Source of the DNA: UBA6985 sp946536225
GTDB taxonomy: Bacteria; Bacillota_I; Bacilli_A; RF39; UBA660
NCBI GenBank assembly: GCA_946536225.1
Contig: CAMNEE010000001.1
Span: 372,001 to 436,000 of the forward strand
Length of the DNA: 64,000 nt
Direction: 5' to 3'
The notes under the pieces are model-generated. The model saw nothing but the letters and a program-made list of their open reading frames with translations, searched no databases and was not told the DNA's origin. A program made the position numbers and the translations under genes. Below are positions 52,657 to 60,617 of this stretch, piece by piece (position 1 is the stretch's first letter; the number at the start of each line of letters is the position of its first letter).

Positions 52657-54177
52657 ATGAAGAAAGTAATAAGATATTTTGTTTTATTGGTTGTATTGTT
52701 TATTCCAAGTTTTGTTAGAGCTTATGAGATGAAATGTGATGGATCTTCACATAAATATGGAAGTCCTTTTACTTGTTCAATAGATGGTATTAGCATTGGA
52801 TATGAATATAAAGAAATATCAGGAACTTTAACATTACCAGATGCTTTATCGTGTAATGTATCTTCTATAGATGAAGGTCTTACTAATAAAGAAGGAGATA
52901 GTTTAACATTTAATCTTTCCGGTAAAGCAGTAAGTACAAGAGCAATTACTTATACTTGTAGAATAAGCAAAAAGATTACTAAAGATATTACTGATCAGAT
53001 TATTATAAATAACTTAATTGTTCAAGATTCTACGATGGATGCAAAACCTCTTTCAGAAATTCTACGTAGTAATATGCTTACTTTAAATAGATATGTTGAA
53101 ACTACAGAAGCTGAAGTAACTAAGCCAAGAGATGTTACAAATGGAAATTCTCTTTTAAAAGAAGTAACATTTGATAAAACTGTAAAGAATACGGAAGGAA
53201 ATAATTTTGTATTTTCTAAATACATAACTGAATATCCTTCACTTCAAGTAACGTATGATATCAAAGATATTACTTTAACTTATACACCAAATGTATCAAA
53301 CGCTATTGTTAAAGCAGTAAGTGAAACTAATAAATTGGAAGTATCTGGTAATACGGTTTATACTGAACTTGCTATTGGGGATAATATTATTGATTTAGAT
53401 GTAACAAGTGCTGATGGTGTTGCTCACACAGTTTATACATTTTATTTAAAAAGAGTAGATAAGGGTGAAGGTCTTTACAACAAGAATGAGGATGCAACTC
53501 TTTCTGATCTTGTATTATCTGGTTATAAAATAAACTTTAAACCTGATGTTTTTAAATATCAAATTACTGTGGCAAGTGATGTTACATCTATAGGTGTTAA
53601 TGCTGTATCTACTGTAAATGGTTCATCAGTTGTTGTACGTGGAAACACTAATATTAAGAATGGATCTAATATTGTTGTAGAAGTTACATCAGTTGATAAG
53701 AAACACACAAATAAATATATAATTACAGTAAAAAAGACAGCTAATTATGATTTAATTGTTCAATATGCAGTTCTTGTTATAGGTGGAGTTGGTATAATTG
53801 TAGTAGTTATTCAAATTATAAAATCTTTAAATAAGAAACGAGCTAATGATCCAATTTATAAATTAAAAATGAAAAAGAAAATAAATAATAATGGTGCTAA
53901 GTTAGATGAAGCAAGTATTCCTGTTGTAGGAGGTACAAATTCTTCAACAGCTACACCAGTTCAACAACCAGCACCTGTCCAACCACAACCACAAGTTCAA
54001 CCTCAAGTGCAAGTTCAACCACAGCTTCAGCCACAAGTGCAAGTACAACCTCAAGTGCAAGTACAACCACAAGTACAACCACAGGTTCAATCTCAAGTTG
54101 TTCAACCAAATCCGGTGACAACTGTTAACCCACAAATTGTAAATAATGGTTCAAATAATGGAAGTAACTTACAATAG
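52657..54177 (+). CDS. Cadherin-like surface protein with Pro/Gln/Val-rich cytoplasmic tail
   Basis: The 506-residue protein has a signal peptide (YFVLLVVLFIPSFVRA), a Cys-containing first domain (MKCDGSSHKYGSPFTCSIDG), at least two cadherin-like beta-sandwich domains (about 180-275 and 280-365, for example KINFKPDVFKYQITVASDVTS), one transmembrane helix (LIVQYAVLVIGGVGIIVVVI) and a basic juxtamembrane stretch. The last 70 or so residues repeat PQV and VQPQ units and are presumably disordered and intracellular. It resembles the small protein at 24866 in domain type. Function unknown; a surface receptor or scaffold is a topology-based guess. Confidence 0.75.
   Translation: MKKVIRYFVLLVVLFIPSFVRAYEMKCDGSSHKYGSPFTCSIDGISIGYEYKEISGTLTLPDALSCNVSSIDEGLTNKEGDSLTFNLSGKAVSTRAITYTCRISKKITKDITDQIIINNLIVQDSTMDAKPLSEILRSNMLTLNRYVETTEAEVTKPRDVTNGNSLLKEVTFDKTVKNTEGNNFVFSKYITEYPSLQVTYDIKDITLTYTPNVSNAIVKAVSETNKLEVSGNTVYTELAIGDNIIDLDVTSADGVAHTVYTFYLKRVDKGEGLYNKNEDATLSDLVLSGYKINFKPDVFKYQITVASDVTSIGVNAVSTVNGSSVVVRGNTNIKNGSNIVVEVTSVDKKHTNKYIITVKKTANYDLIVQYAVLVIGGVGIIVVVIQIIKSLNKKRANDPIYKLKMKKKINNNGAKLDEASIPVVGGTNSSTATPVQQPAPVQPQPQVQPQVQVQPQLQPQVQVQPQVQVQPQVQPQVQSQVVQPNPVTTVNPQIVNNGSNNGSNLQ
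53967..54107 (+). repeat. Degenerate tandem repeat coding for VQPQ units
   Basis: Irregular 12- to 18-base units alternating CAAGTG/CAAGTA and CAACC(A/T) steps encode about ten VQPQ or PQVQ motifs. The lack of spacers and the intact frame show it is coding, not CRISPR. Confidence 0.8.
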
Positions 54178-54190
54178 TTACTTCTTTTTG
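54161..54190 (+). terminator. Terminator after the cadherin-like gene
   Basis: GAAGTAAC / GTTACTTC with an eight-base loop is followed by T5. Confidence 0.8.
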
Positions 54191-54215
54191 TGTTATTATA
54201 ATGATGGAGGATATA

Positions 54216-54617
54216 ATGAAACACGAAGTGTCATGTGGTACTATTACCATACATGATGGTAAGGTATTACTTATTAAACAAAATCATGGTCATATTGGTT
54301 TTCCTAAGGGACATGTAGAAGAAAATGAGTCAGAAATAGAAACTGCAATAAGAGAAACAAAGGAAGAAACCAATATTGATGTAGAAGTATTAGAAAACTA
54401 CAAATACTTTATTAATTACAATGTTAATAATAAGATAAATAAGGATGTTATTTTTTACTTAGCAAAACCAATTAGCTTTGATGCGCATAAGCAAGATACA
54501 GAAATTGCAGAAGTTATGTGGGTTGATATTGATAAAGTAAATGAATTATTAACTTTTGATGATACAAAAGAAATATTCATTCAAGTTTTAAATGATTTGA
54601 AGAATATAAAATTATAG
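54216..54617 (+). CDS. Nudix hydrolase, Ap4A/MutT-like
   Basis: The protein of about 133 residues has a complete Nudix box beginning GHVEENE and running to RETKEETNI, with the preceding IGFPKGHVE typical of bis(5'-nucleosyl)-tetraphosphatases (asymmetrical). It probably cleaves dinucleoside polyphosphates or oxidised nucleotides. I choose ATG 54216 behind GGAGG; ATG 54201 lies in the -10 region (TATAAT 54197-54202), too close to be translated. It is a single-gene unit. Confidence 0.82.
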   Translation: MKHEVSCGTITIHDGKVLLIKQNHGHIGFPKGHVEENESEIETAIRETKEETNIDVEVLENYKYFINYNVNNKINKDVIFYLAKPISFDAHKQDTEIAEVMWVDIDKVNELLTFDDTKEIFIQVLNDLKNIKL

Positions 54618-54641
54618 AATATGAAAATATTCTATTTTTTT
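54615..54641 (+). terminator. Terminator after the Nudix gene
   Basis: TAGAATAT-GAAA-ATATTCTA is followed by T7 and includes the stop. Confidence 0.82.
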
Positions 54642-54646
54642 GAAAT

Positions 54647-54675
54647 TTGACATGATAAAAGGGTTATTTTATAAT
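54647..54675 (+). promoter_or_regulatory. SigA promoter before the unknown gene at 54705
   Basis: TTGACA (54647-54652) and TATAAT (54670-54675) have a 17-base spacer, a full consensus promoter. Confidence 0.88.
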
Positions 54676-54704
54676 ATGACCAAAATTAAAGGGAGAGTTT
54701 TGCA

Positions 54705-55475
54705 ATGGCTAGATATTATTTAGGTAAGAAGGTTGGAGAAGAATATACTCCAATACCATTTAATAAGGAAGATGGTAAACTTTTAAGTTGTTTAAAATAT
54801 ACGGCTTTATTTAATGGTGAAAAAGAATTAAAAGAAGAACTTATAGAGAAAAAAGAAATTAATGAAAATGATAGATTATACTACTTAATTAGTCAAAAAG
54901 ATGATTGTCATCCTATTTTTAATGGGGATTCTATTTGTTATTCAAACATGAAGGGACTGTTAAGTGCAAATGATCTTCTTGTTTTCTTAAAAGAACAAAA
55001 ATATAACTATGAATTATTTTATTATTTATTTGAAAATTTAGTAAATAAGTATCAACATAGAGAGAATGTTCCTGCTTTAATAGCTATGGATATTATTTTA
55101 AGTGAGATTAATTTTGCTAATAGAATTGGTGAAGAAGCCTACTCAATGATGGAAGATAAAAGAAATTTAAATCATTTAATCTTTGAGTTTGTTTTAGCGG
55201 CAATTGGAAAGTATGATAGAAAAAAGAAACAGTTTATTATGGAAAATGGTAAAGTATCAACTTCTGATAGACAATTATGTGATCTACTTCTTTTACTTAA
55301 CAATTATTTTATTATAAAGAGAAGAGAACAAGAGTATAGTGAAGCAAATACAAATGATAATGCTAATGATGATATAACATATGATGAATATGAAAAAGAA
55401 GAATTCTTAACTGATGAGGATTTTATAGATAGTAATCAAAATCCTGATGATTTTAGGCATTTAATTAGGAAGTAA
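54705..55475 (+). CDS. Unknown soluble protein
   Basis: The 256-residue protein has no signal or membrane segment, a helical middle (LFYYLFENLVNKYQHRENVPALIAMD) and a very acidic C-terminal 45 residues (NDNANDDITYDEYEKEEFLTDED in parts). It starts ARYYLGKKVGEEYTPIPF. It is driven by the strongest consensus promoter in this part of the window, implying high expression. I recognise no family. Confidence 0.65.
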   Translation: MARYYLGKKVGEEYTPIPFNKEDGKLLSCLKYTALFNGEKELKEELIEKKEINENDRLYYLISQKDDCHPIFNGDSICYSNMKGLLSANDLLVFLKEQKYNYELFYYLFENLVNKYQHRENVPALIAMDIILSEINFANRIGEEAYSMMEDKRNLNHLIFEFVLAAIGKYDRKKKQFIMENGKVSTSDRQLCDLLLLLNNYFIIKRREQEYSEANTNDNANDDITYDEYEKEEFLTDEDFIDSNQNPDDFRHLIRK

Positions 55476-55480
55476 TAATA

Positions 55481-55511
55481 AAGGGCATGTAATAAAACAT
55501 GTTCTTTTTTG
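55481..55511 (+). terminator. Terminator before xer
   Basis: AAGGGCATGT-AATAAA-ACATGTTCTT (two G-T pairs) is followed by T residues. Confidence 0.75.
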
Positions 55512-55520
55512 TGGTATAAT
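55512..55520 (+). promoter_or_regulatory. Extended -10 promoter of the recombinase gene
   Basis: TGG-TATAAT is immediately downstream of the terminator and 16 bases before ATG 55537. Confidence 0.6.
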
Positions 55521-55536
55521 GAACTTGGTGATGGGT

Positions 55537-56433
55537 ATGATAGATATAATTGATGACTTTATTCAATATATGAGAGTTGAACGTAATTATTCTGACAATA
55601 CCGAAGTTAACTATGAAATGGATTTAGCAGAGTTTGAGAAATATTTGAAAGATAAACATAAGAATTATAAGAATATTAATTATAAAGATATATTAGATTA
55701 TGAAAAGCATTTAAAAGAAGATAATAATTTAAATGCAACTTCTATTAATAGACATTTATCTTCATTGCGTAGTTTTTATAATTTTCTACTTATAAAAAAT
55801 ATTGTTGGTTCTAATCCTTTTAAAATGGTAAAAGGTCCTAAGAAGGAACTTAGACTACCAAATTATATGAAGTATTCTGAATTTGAGGAAATGGTTAATT
55901 CTTGTGATGATTCACTTCTTGGAATTCGTAATAGAAGTATATTAGAGTTACTTTTTGCTAGTGGTGCAAGAATAGGTGAGATTATTAATATAAATGTAGA
56001 TGATGTAGACTTTGTTAATAATGAAATTAAAGTACTAGGAAAGGGTAATAAAGAAAGAGTAGTATATTTTAATGACCACGCTAAAGAGTCTTTAAAAGAC
56101 TATATTAATAATGCTAGAAATGAATTATTAAATGGTAAAAGAAGTAACAGATTATTTATTAATCATATAGGTGGAGAATTAACTACAAGAGGAGTAAGAG
56201 ATATATTAGATAATATTATTAAGAAAAGTGCTCTTAGTATAAAAGTTACTCCTCATATGTTTAGACATACATTTGCTACTATGTTACTTAATGAAGGATG
56301 TTCCCTAAAAAGTGTTCAAGAGTTATTAGGACACGCTAATCTATCTACTACATCTATTTATACACATATTACAAATGATAGAATAAAAGATGTTTATTTA
56401 CATACTCACCCCAAGGCAAAGGGGGATAAATAA
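55537..56433 (+). CDS. xerD: Tyrosine recombinase XerC/XerD
   Basis: The protein of about 298 residues has the N-terminal SAM-like core-binding domain (NYSDNTEVNYEMDL) and the catalytic domain with Arg in LLFASGARIGEIIN, Lys in VLGKGNKERVV, HxxR in TPHMFRHTFATMLL, His in LLGHANLSTTSIYTH and nucleophile Tyr in IYTHI. Length and position on the chromosome, not inside a mobile island, fit the chromosome dimer resolution recombinase. XerC and XerD cannot be separated by eye. The start ATG 55537 follows TTGGTGATGGG; earlier in-frame ATGs at 55519 and 55531 are close to the -10 or SD. It overlaps the next gene by one base. Confidence 0.92.
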   Translation: MIDIIDDFIQYMRVERNYSDNTEVNYEMDLAEFEKYLKDKHKNYKNINYKDILDYEKHLKEDNNLNATSINRHLSSLRSFYNFLLIKNIVGSNPFKMVKGPKKELRLPNYMKYSEFEEMVNSCDDSLLGIRNRSILELLFASGARIGEIININVDDVDFVNNEIKVLGKGNKERVVYFNDHAKESLKDYINNARNELLNGKRSNRLFINHIGGELTTRGVRDILDNIIKKSALSIKVTPHMFRHTFATMLLNEGCSLKSVQELLGHANLSTTSIYTHITNDRIKDVYLHTHPKAKGDK

Positions 56434-57272
56434 TGAGCAAGAAAGAATATGATCCTGTTGAAGAACTTTTTGGTACTTTAACGTTTGCTTCTAATTCAAC
56501 AAATGGGAAACAAGTATTAACAAAAGATAAAGGTATTATAGAAATTATTGAATACTTGGATCGTTTTGATACTTTTGATATTGATAGAGAAGAAATACCA
56601 AAAGAGGCGGTTGTTAAAGTAAATAAGAAATTTTTTAGAGAATGTTTTAGACTTAAAGATGTTCCTGTTTATAAAAATGGTAGTGTTCTTTTAAGAAGTC
56701 CTTTTAATATTAGTTTTAAACTAGTATATGGTGATAATATTGGATCTTTAACTTTTAAAAGAGATAAAGAAAAATCATGTGAATATATATATTTAGGTAA
56801 ACCTTTTATTAAAAGATCAATTGGTATATATGCTCATGAGATAACTCATACTCAATTAGAATTTGACCCAACTCACTTTTACAAGAATTATTTTGATAAA
56901 GAAGTTCTTTCAATATTTGTAGAAAAATTAATAATGTATGAGATTAATAATGATTATTATAATGATATTAAATCAATGAGATTAATGATGTTAAAAAAAG
57001 CGCTAGATAGATATTTTTGGGTTTGGGATAAAGCTTGTAGACTTAGTTTTTCAGAAGAAGTTGTTTTTGAATATGATGCTAGAGCATATATTGTTTCAAC
57101 TTTGATAGCTGATAAATTATTCTATAAATATATGCATGGTTCATTAGAAACAAAAGGGAAAATGATTAATGATATTCAAAAAGTCTTTGATGGGAAAAAG
57201 ACTGTTGAAGAATTTATGAGTGATTACTATGTTAGGTATGAAAATTCTAAAAGATTAAGATATATCAAATAA
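56433..57272 (+). CDS. HExxH metallopeptidase-like protein
   Basis: The 279-residue protein has no signal peptide. Its zinc-binding motif is IYAHEITHTQLEF at about residue 133, and downstream acidic residues (FDKEVLSIFVEKL) could supply a third ligand. It starts at the xer stop (TAATG overlap), so it is co-translated with the recombinase. Its motif differs from that of the metallopeptidase-like protein at 34108 and I see no clear shared sequence outside HExxH. Substrate unknown. Confidence 0.65.
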   Translation: MSKKEYDPVEELFGTLTFASNSTNGKQVLTKDKGIIEIIEYLDRFDTFDIDREEIPKEAVVKVNKKFFRECFRLKDVPVYKNGSVLLRSPFNISFKLVYGDNIGSLTFKRDKEKSCEYIYLGKPFIKRSIGIYAHEITHTQLEFDPTHFYKNYFDKEVLSIFVEKLIMYEINNDYYNDIKSMRLMMLKKALDRYFWVWDKACRLSFSEEVVFEYDARAYIVSTLIADKLFYKYMHGSLETKGKMINDIQKVFDGKKTVEEFMSDYYVRYENSKRLRYIK

Positions 57273-57300
57273 AAACCTGGATTTTACTCCAGGTTTTATT
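57271..57300. terminator. Bidirectional terminator
   Basis: AAAACCTGGA-TTTTAC-TCCAGGTTTT is flanked by A-rich sequence on the left and T-rich on the right. It can end the + strand metallopeptidase transcript and the - strand transcript of the small peptide. Confidence 0.85.
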
Positions 57301-57305
57301 AATTT

Positions 57306-57371
57306 TTAGAAAAATCTTCTAGGCATAAAGTTAATTATAATAGAAATAATCATATTAAAAAGTTTGTACAT
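57306..57371 (-). CDS. Putative 21-residue hydrophobic/basic peptide
   Basis: On the - strand, ATG 57371 is preceded at six bases by AAAGGAG (57378-57384), one of the best SD matches in the window. It opens a 21-codon frame: MYKLFN, an Ile-rich hydrophobic stretch (MIISIIINFM) and a basic-aromatic end PRRFF, then TAA. A bidirectional terminator lies a few bases beyond. Size, hydrophobic core and basic end recall type I toxins or small membrane peptides, but no antisense antitoxin is evident. It could also be a chance frame; the SD spacing argues against that. Confidence 0.5.
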   Translation of the reverse strand: MYKLFNMIISIIINFMPRRFF

Positions 57372-57438
57372 TTTAAACTCCTTTCTAGATCTCTTTCTAA
57401 TATTATTATTAACTTAATTTTTTTATTTTACTTTATCG

Positions 57439-57447
57439 TGATATAAT
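57439..57447 (+). promoter_or_regulatory. Extended -10 promoter of the gene at 57472
   Basis: TGA-TATAAT lies 25 bases before ATG 57472. Confidence 0.55.
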
Positions 57448-57471
57448 TTTTATAGAATAGTTGGTGATTAA

Positions 57472-58203
57472 ATGGCAATATACTATCACGGAAGTACAGT
57501 ATCCGATTTAAAAGTATTACATACTAATAAGAATGCAACTCATGGTAATTATGGTTATGCAACTTCTAGTAAGGTTGTAGCAACTATATTTGCATCTAGA
57601 TGTGGAGATGATTTAGTAGTTAGTATATTTGGAGATGGTAATGGTAATTATGCACTTGTTGAAAGAATACCTAATGCATTTGATTATATGTATTCTACAA
57701 GTGGTTCTATATATTCAGTTGATTCTTCTTATTATCAAGACCATAAGACAGGTTTTAATGAGGTATTAACAACTGAGGATGTTCCTGTTATTAGTGAAGA
57801 GAAAATTGATAATATGATGGATGAAATAGATAGACTTTCAGAAGATGGGAAACTTACACTTTTTAGGTATCCAAATAGACCTAATTCAATTCCTCTTGAT
57901 GATAGTGATTTAATTAATGTAGTTTTAAGAAATGCTAAAAGAAGAAATATGGAAATTAATAGAGAACTATTTTCTAGATGCGCATATCTTCATCCAAATT
58001 TAATTCCGGCAATTAATAATCTTTTAGAAGAAAATAATAAGGAATTAATTACTCCTGAATATTTAGTAAGTATTGTTAATAGAAAACTAATTGAAAAAGA
58101 AATAGATTCAAATCATGAAGTGTATATTGAGTCTTCTCTTAAATTAATTGATAAGTATTACCCTGGGTTAATTGAGGATGATTCAAAGAAACAATCTAAA
58201 TAG
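57472..58203 (+). CDS. Unknown protein with N-terminal YYHGS motif
   Basis: The 243-residue soluble protein opens AIYYHGSTVSDLKVLHT, then YGYATSSKVVATIFASR. This order, a YHGS strand followed by an (A)T-containing strand and an A-x-x-FA helix, resembles the start of ADP-ribosyltransferase-fold proteins of the KptA/DUF3990 kind; the likeness is faint and no clear catalytic Glu is assigned. The C-terminal half is helical and acidic. TTGGTGATT precedes the ATG. A gene handling NAD or RNA phosphate is possible but unproven. Confidence 0.6.
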   Translation: MAIYYHGSTVSDLKVLHTNKNATHGNYGYATSSKVVATIFASRCGDDLVVSIFGDGNGNYALVERIPNAFDYMYSTSGSIYSVDSSYYQDHKTGFNEVLTTEDVPVISEEKIDNMMDEIDRLSEDGKLTLFRYPNRPNSIPLDDSDLINVVLRNAKRRNMEINRELFSRCAYLHPNLIPAINNLLEENNKELITPEYLVSIVNRKLIEKEIDSNHEVYIESSLKLIDKYYPGLIEDDSKKQSK

Positions 58204-58216
58204 ATTGTTTTTTTTA
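58189..58216 (+). terminator. Terminator before the exporter gene
   Basis: AACAATCTA-AA-TAGATTGTT is followed by T residues and spans the stop of the upstream gene. Confidence 0.85.
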
Positions 58217-58278
58217 TTTTATTTTAAAGTAAAATCAGATTAAACCGTTAAAGATAATAGTGAAGGGGGAATAAAGAA

Positions 58279-60279
58279 GTGAAGAAAAATCTTAAGGTGT
58301 TACAAGAAGAAATATCTGACTGCGGTGTTTGTTCTTTACTTTCTATTATTAGGTATTATGGTGGTGATGCTAATTTAGAAAAGTTAAGAGTTGATTCTTA
58401 TACAACTAATAAGGGTGTAACAGCATTTAATTTAATTGAATGTGCTAAAGAATATGGTTTTGATGCTAAGGGTTTAAAAGTAGATAGTATTAGTGAAATA
58501 ACATGTCCTTTTATTGCACATATAAAAATAAATGAATCTCTTTCTCATTTTGTAGTAGTCTACAAAATAAATAATAAAATTATTACTGTTATGGATCCTT
58601 CTAGTGGTTTTAGAAATATACCTATGGATGAATTTATGTCTTGTTTTACTGGTGTAGTTATTTGTTTAGCACCTAAAAGTATTATAAAGAAGAATAATAG
58701 TTCTAAGGTTCTAAATAATAATTTAATGAATTCTTTTAAAAGAAATTGGAGGAGTCTTTTATTTGTCGTTCTTATGAATTTATTGTTTATTATTTTATCA
58801 ATTATCAATTCTTTTTATATTAACTTCGTATCTATATATAATAACTATATTAAGCTTATTTTTGTATTTGGTATTTTAGTTACTATTATTTCTTTCTTGA
58901 ACTATTATATAAGTATTAAAAATGAGAAGATTAAGACTTTTGTTGGTAGTGTGATTCTTAAAGATTTTTATAAGCATATATTTAATCTTCCTTTAAAATA
59001 TGTTCACTTAAAAGATTCTGGAGAAATAGTTAAAAGAGTTAATGATTTAGAAAGTATTAAGGATGTAGTGGTAAATTCATTTATAGTTTTTATTTCTAAT
59101 TTAATTATAATGTTTTCAATCCTTATAGTAATTTATTATTTAACCAAACCTGTCTTTTATATTGTTGTAATATTTTGTTTTTTATATATATGTTTAGCCG
59201 TCTTTTTGTTTCGAAATATTACAAATTATATAAATGAATTACTTTCTGTATCTACTGAATACAATTCTAAATTACAGGACTCTATCTTAGGTTTAACAAG
59301 TATTAAGAATAATAAAGTTAATAATTTGTTTTTATCTAATTTAGGTAGTATTAAAGATAATGATTTGAAGCATTTATATGATTATAATAAGTATTTAAAT
59401 AGAACTAATAGCTTATTAAATTATATTTTTCAAATATTACAATTAGTACTATATTCGTATATGTTTATTAATGTTAAAAATGGTTTATTTAATTATAATA
59501 ATATAATAATACTTTCCTTACTTATAAACATGTTATATGGTTCGTTGGGTGATATTGTTTCTTTAATACCTGGTATTTATTATATAAAAACAATTGTTAA
59601 TAAAATTAATGATTTTTACTCAATGGAAACTTCCACAGATAATTCTTTAATACCTGATAGTTTTAAAATTAAAGTGGATAATCTGTCATTTAGTTATAAC
59701 AAGTTTAATGACGTTTTATCAAACTTAAATATAAGAATAAAAGAGGGGGAAAAGGTGATCATAAAGGGCGAGTCTGGTAAAGGAAAATCAACCTTATGTA
59801 AGATACTATCTGGAGAATACTCAAGTTATGCAGGATCTATTTATATTGGAGACTGTGAATTAAGAAAAGTTGATGCTAAAGAAATCATTACTTATTCTTC
59901 TCAAAATGAATATATCTTTAATGGAACAATAAGAGATAATATTCTTCTTGGTAGAAAAATCAGTGAAGAAAAGTTTAATCAAATTGCGAAAATATGTTCT
60001 TTAGATAGATTAATTAAATCTAGGCCATTTAAATATGATACCTATTTATATGATGGTGGAAAAGAATTATCTGGAGGTGAACGTAATCTTATAATTTTAG
60101 CAAGAGCACTTGTTAGTGATGCAAAAATATATGTTTTTGATGAGACTTTAGCGGAGTTAAATGATTCAGTTGAGAATAATGTATTAAATGCCTTGTTTAA
60201 TAATTATAAAGATAAAACTATTATTTATGTTAGCCATAAAAACAAGAAAAACTATTTCAAAAGAGTTATTTACGTGTAG
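58279..60279 (+). CDS. Peptidase-containing ABC exporter for double-glycine peptides
   Basis: The 666-residue protein has an N-terminal C39 peptidase with oxyanion Gln9, Cys15 (VLQEEISDCGVCSL), His90 (SHFVVVY) and Asp106 (MDPSSG), then six or so membrane helices (about 155-440) and an ATPase domain with Walker A GESGKGKST, Q-loop SSQNEYIFNG, signature LSGGERN and Walker B IYVFDE. Such exporters cut leaders after Gly-Gly and secrete the mature peptides. The D-loop reads AELND in place of SALD, and the C-terminus is short. The start is GTG 58279 behind AAGGGGG. Its substrates are probably the two small genes directly downstream. Confidence 0.94.
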   Translation: MKKNLKVLQEEISDCGVCSLLSIIRYYGGDANLEKLRVDSYTTNKGVTAFNLIECAKEYGFDAKGLKVDSISEITCPFIAHIKINESLSHFVVVYKINNKIITVMDPSSGFRNIPMDEFMSCFTGVVICLAPKSIIKKNNSSKVLNNNLMNSFKRNWRSLLFVVLMNLLFIILSIINSFYINFVSIYNNYIKLIFVFGILVTIISFLNYYISIKNEKIKTFVGSVILKDFYKHIFNLPLKYVHLKDSGEIVKRVNDLESIKDVVVNSFIVFISNLIIMFSILIVIYYLTKPVFYIVVIFCFLYICLAVFLFRNITNYINELLSVSTEYNSKLQDSILGLTSIKNNKVNNLFLSNLGSIKDNDLKHLYDYNKYLNRTNSLLNYIFQILQLVLYSYMFINVKNGLFNYNNIIILSLLINMLYGSLGDIVSLIPGIYYIKTIVNKINDFYSMETSTDNSLIPDSFKIKVDNLSFSYNKFNDVLSNLNIRIKEGEKVIIKGESGKGKSTLCKILSGEYSSYAGSIYIGDCELRKVDAKEIITYSSQNEYIFNGTIRDNILLGRKISEEKFNQIAKICSLDRLIKSRPFKYDTYLYDGGKELSGGERNLIILARALVSDAKIYVFDETLAELNDSVENNVLNALFNNYKDKTIIYVSHKNKKNYFKRVIYV

Positions 60280-60291
60280 AAAGGGGAAAAT

Positions 60292-60420
60292 ATGGAATTA
60301 AAAAATGAGGAACTTCAAAATGTTGTTGGTGGTGGAATCGGCAAATGGGTTGTCATTGGTGGTTTAATCTCATTCGTTATTGGAGTTATTGATGGATTTT
60401 TAAGACCATTTAAGTGTTAA
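60292..60420 (+). CDS. Double-glycine-leader bacteriocin peptide, component 1
   Basis: The 42-residue peptide consists of leader MELKNEELQNVVGG (14 residues, ending in GG with the usual Leu and Val spacing) and a 28-residue mature part starting GIGKWVVIGG. The mature part is hydrophobic and cationic at the end (LRPFKC), contains a GxxxG motif (GVIDG) and ends in Cys. No lanthionine or other modification gene is nearby, so it is probably unmodified. It lies 12 bases after the exporter stop behind AAAGGGGAAAA. It is too short to appear in length-filtered gene calls. Antibacterial function is inferred. Confidence 0.87.
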   Translation: MELKNEELQNVVGGGIGKWVVIGGLISFVIGVIDGFLRPFKC

Positions 60421-60590
60421 TGATGGAAATAGAAAAATATGAATTATATGAAATCGTTGGTGGTGGTTCATTTGCTAATAGTTCATTCTTAAATGCTATT
60501 AGTAGATTTTTATCTACAGCTCTTTCAATAGGTCAAACAGTTGGATCTACAATTAGAAGAATCATTGATAAAAAAGTATGTAAATGCTAA
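60420..60590 (+). CDS. Double-glycine-leader bacteriocin peptide, component 2
   Basis: The 55-residue peptide (from ATG 60423; ATG 60420 overlaps the upstream stop as TAATG and is also possible) consists of leader MEIEKYELYEIVGG and a 41-residue mature part. That part is Ser-rich and amphipathic, has a GxxxG motif (GQTVG), and ends in basic residues with two Cys (KKVCKC). Translational coupling to component 1, matched 14-residue leaders and a GxxxG in each mature peptide are features of two-peptide (class IIb) bacteriocins. No separate immunity gene is evident between here and the next gene. Confidence 0.85.
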   Translation: MMEIEKYELYEIVGGGSFANSSFLNAISRFLSTALSIGQTVGSTIRRIIDKKVCKC

Positions 60591-60617
60591 TTATTAAAAA
60601 TAAATAGGGGGATTTTA

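Noticed and set aside
53967..54107. Repetitive DNA that might be a CRISPR array or minisatellite
   Set aside because: Units are contiguous with no spacers and keep an open frame coding for VQPQ motifs, so it is a coding repeat.
55537..56433. The tyrosine recombinase as a phage or integron integrase
   Set aside because: Length, SAM-like domain and lack of any attachment-site repeats or phage genes around it favour the housekeeping XerC/D type.
34108..57272. The two HExxH proteins (34108 and 56433) as duplicates of one another
   Set aside because: Apart from the zinc motif I could not find shared blocks, lengths differ (406 and 279) and the residues after the motif do not match.
60292..60590. 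The GG peptides as lanthipeptide or other modified precursors
   Set aside because: No LanM, LanB/C, radical SAM or similar modifying gene lies in the locus, and the mature sequences are poor in Cys except at their ends.
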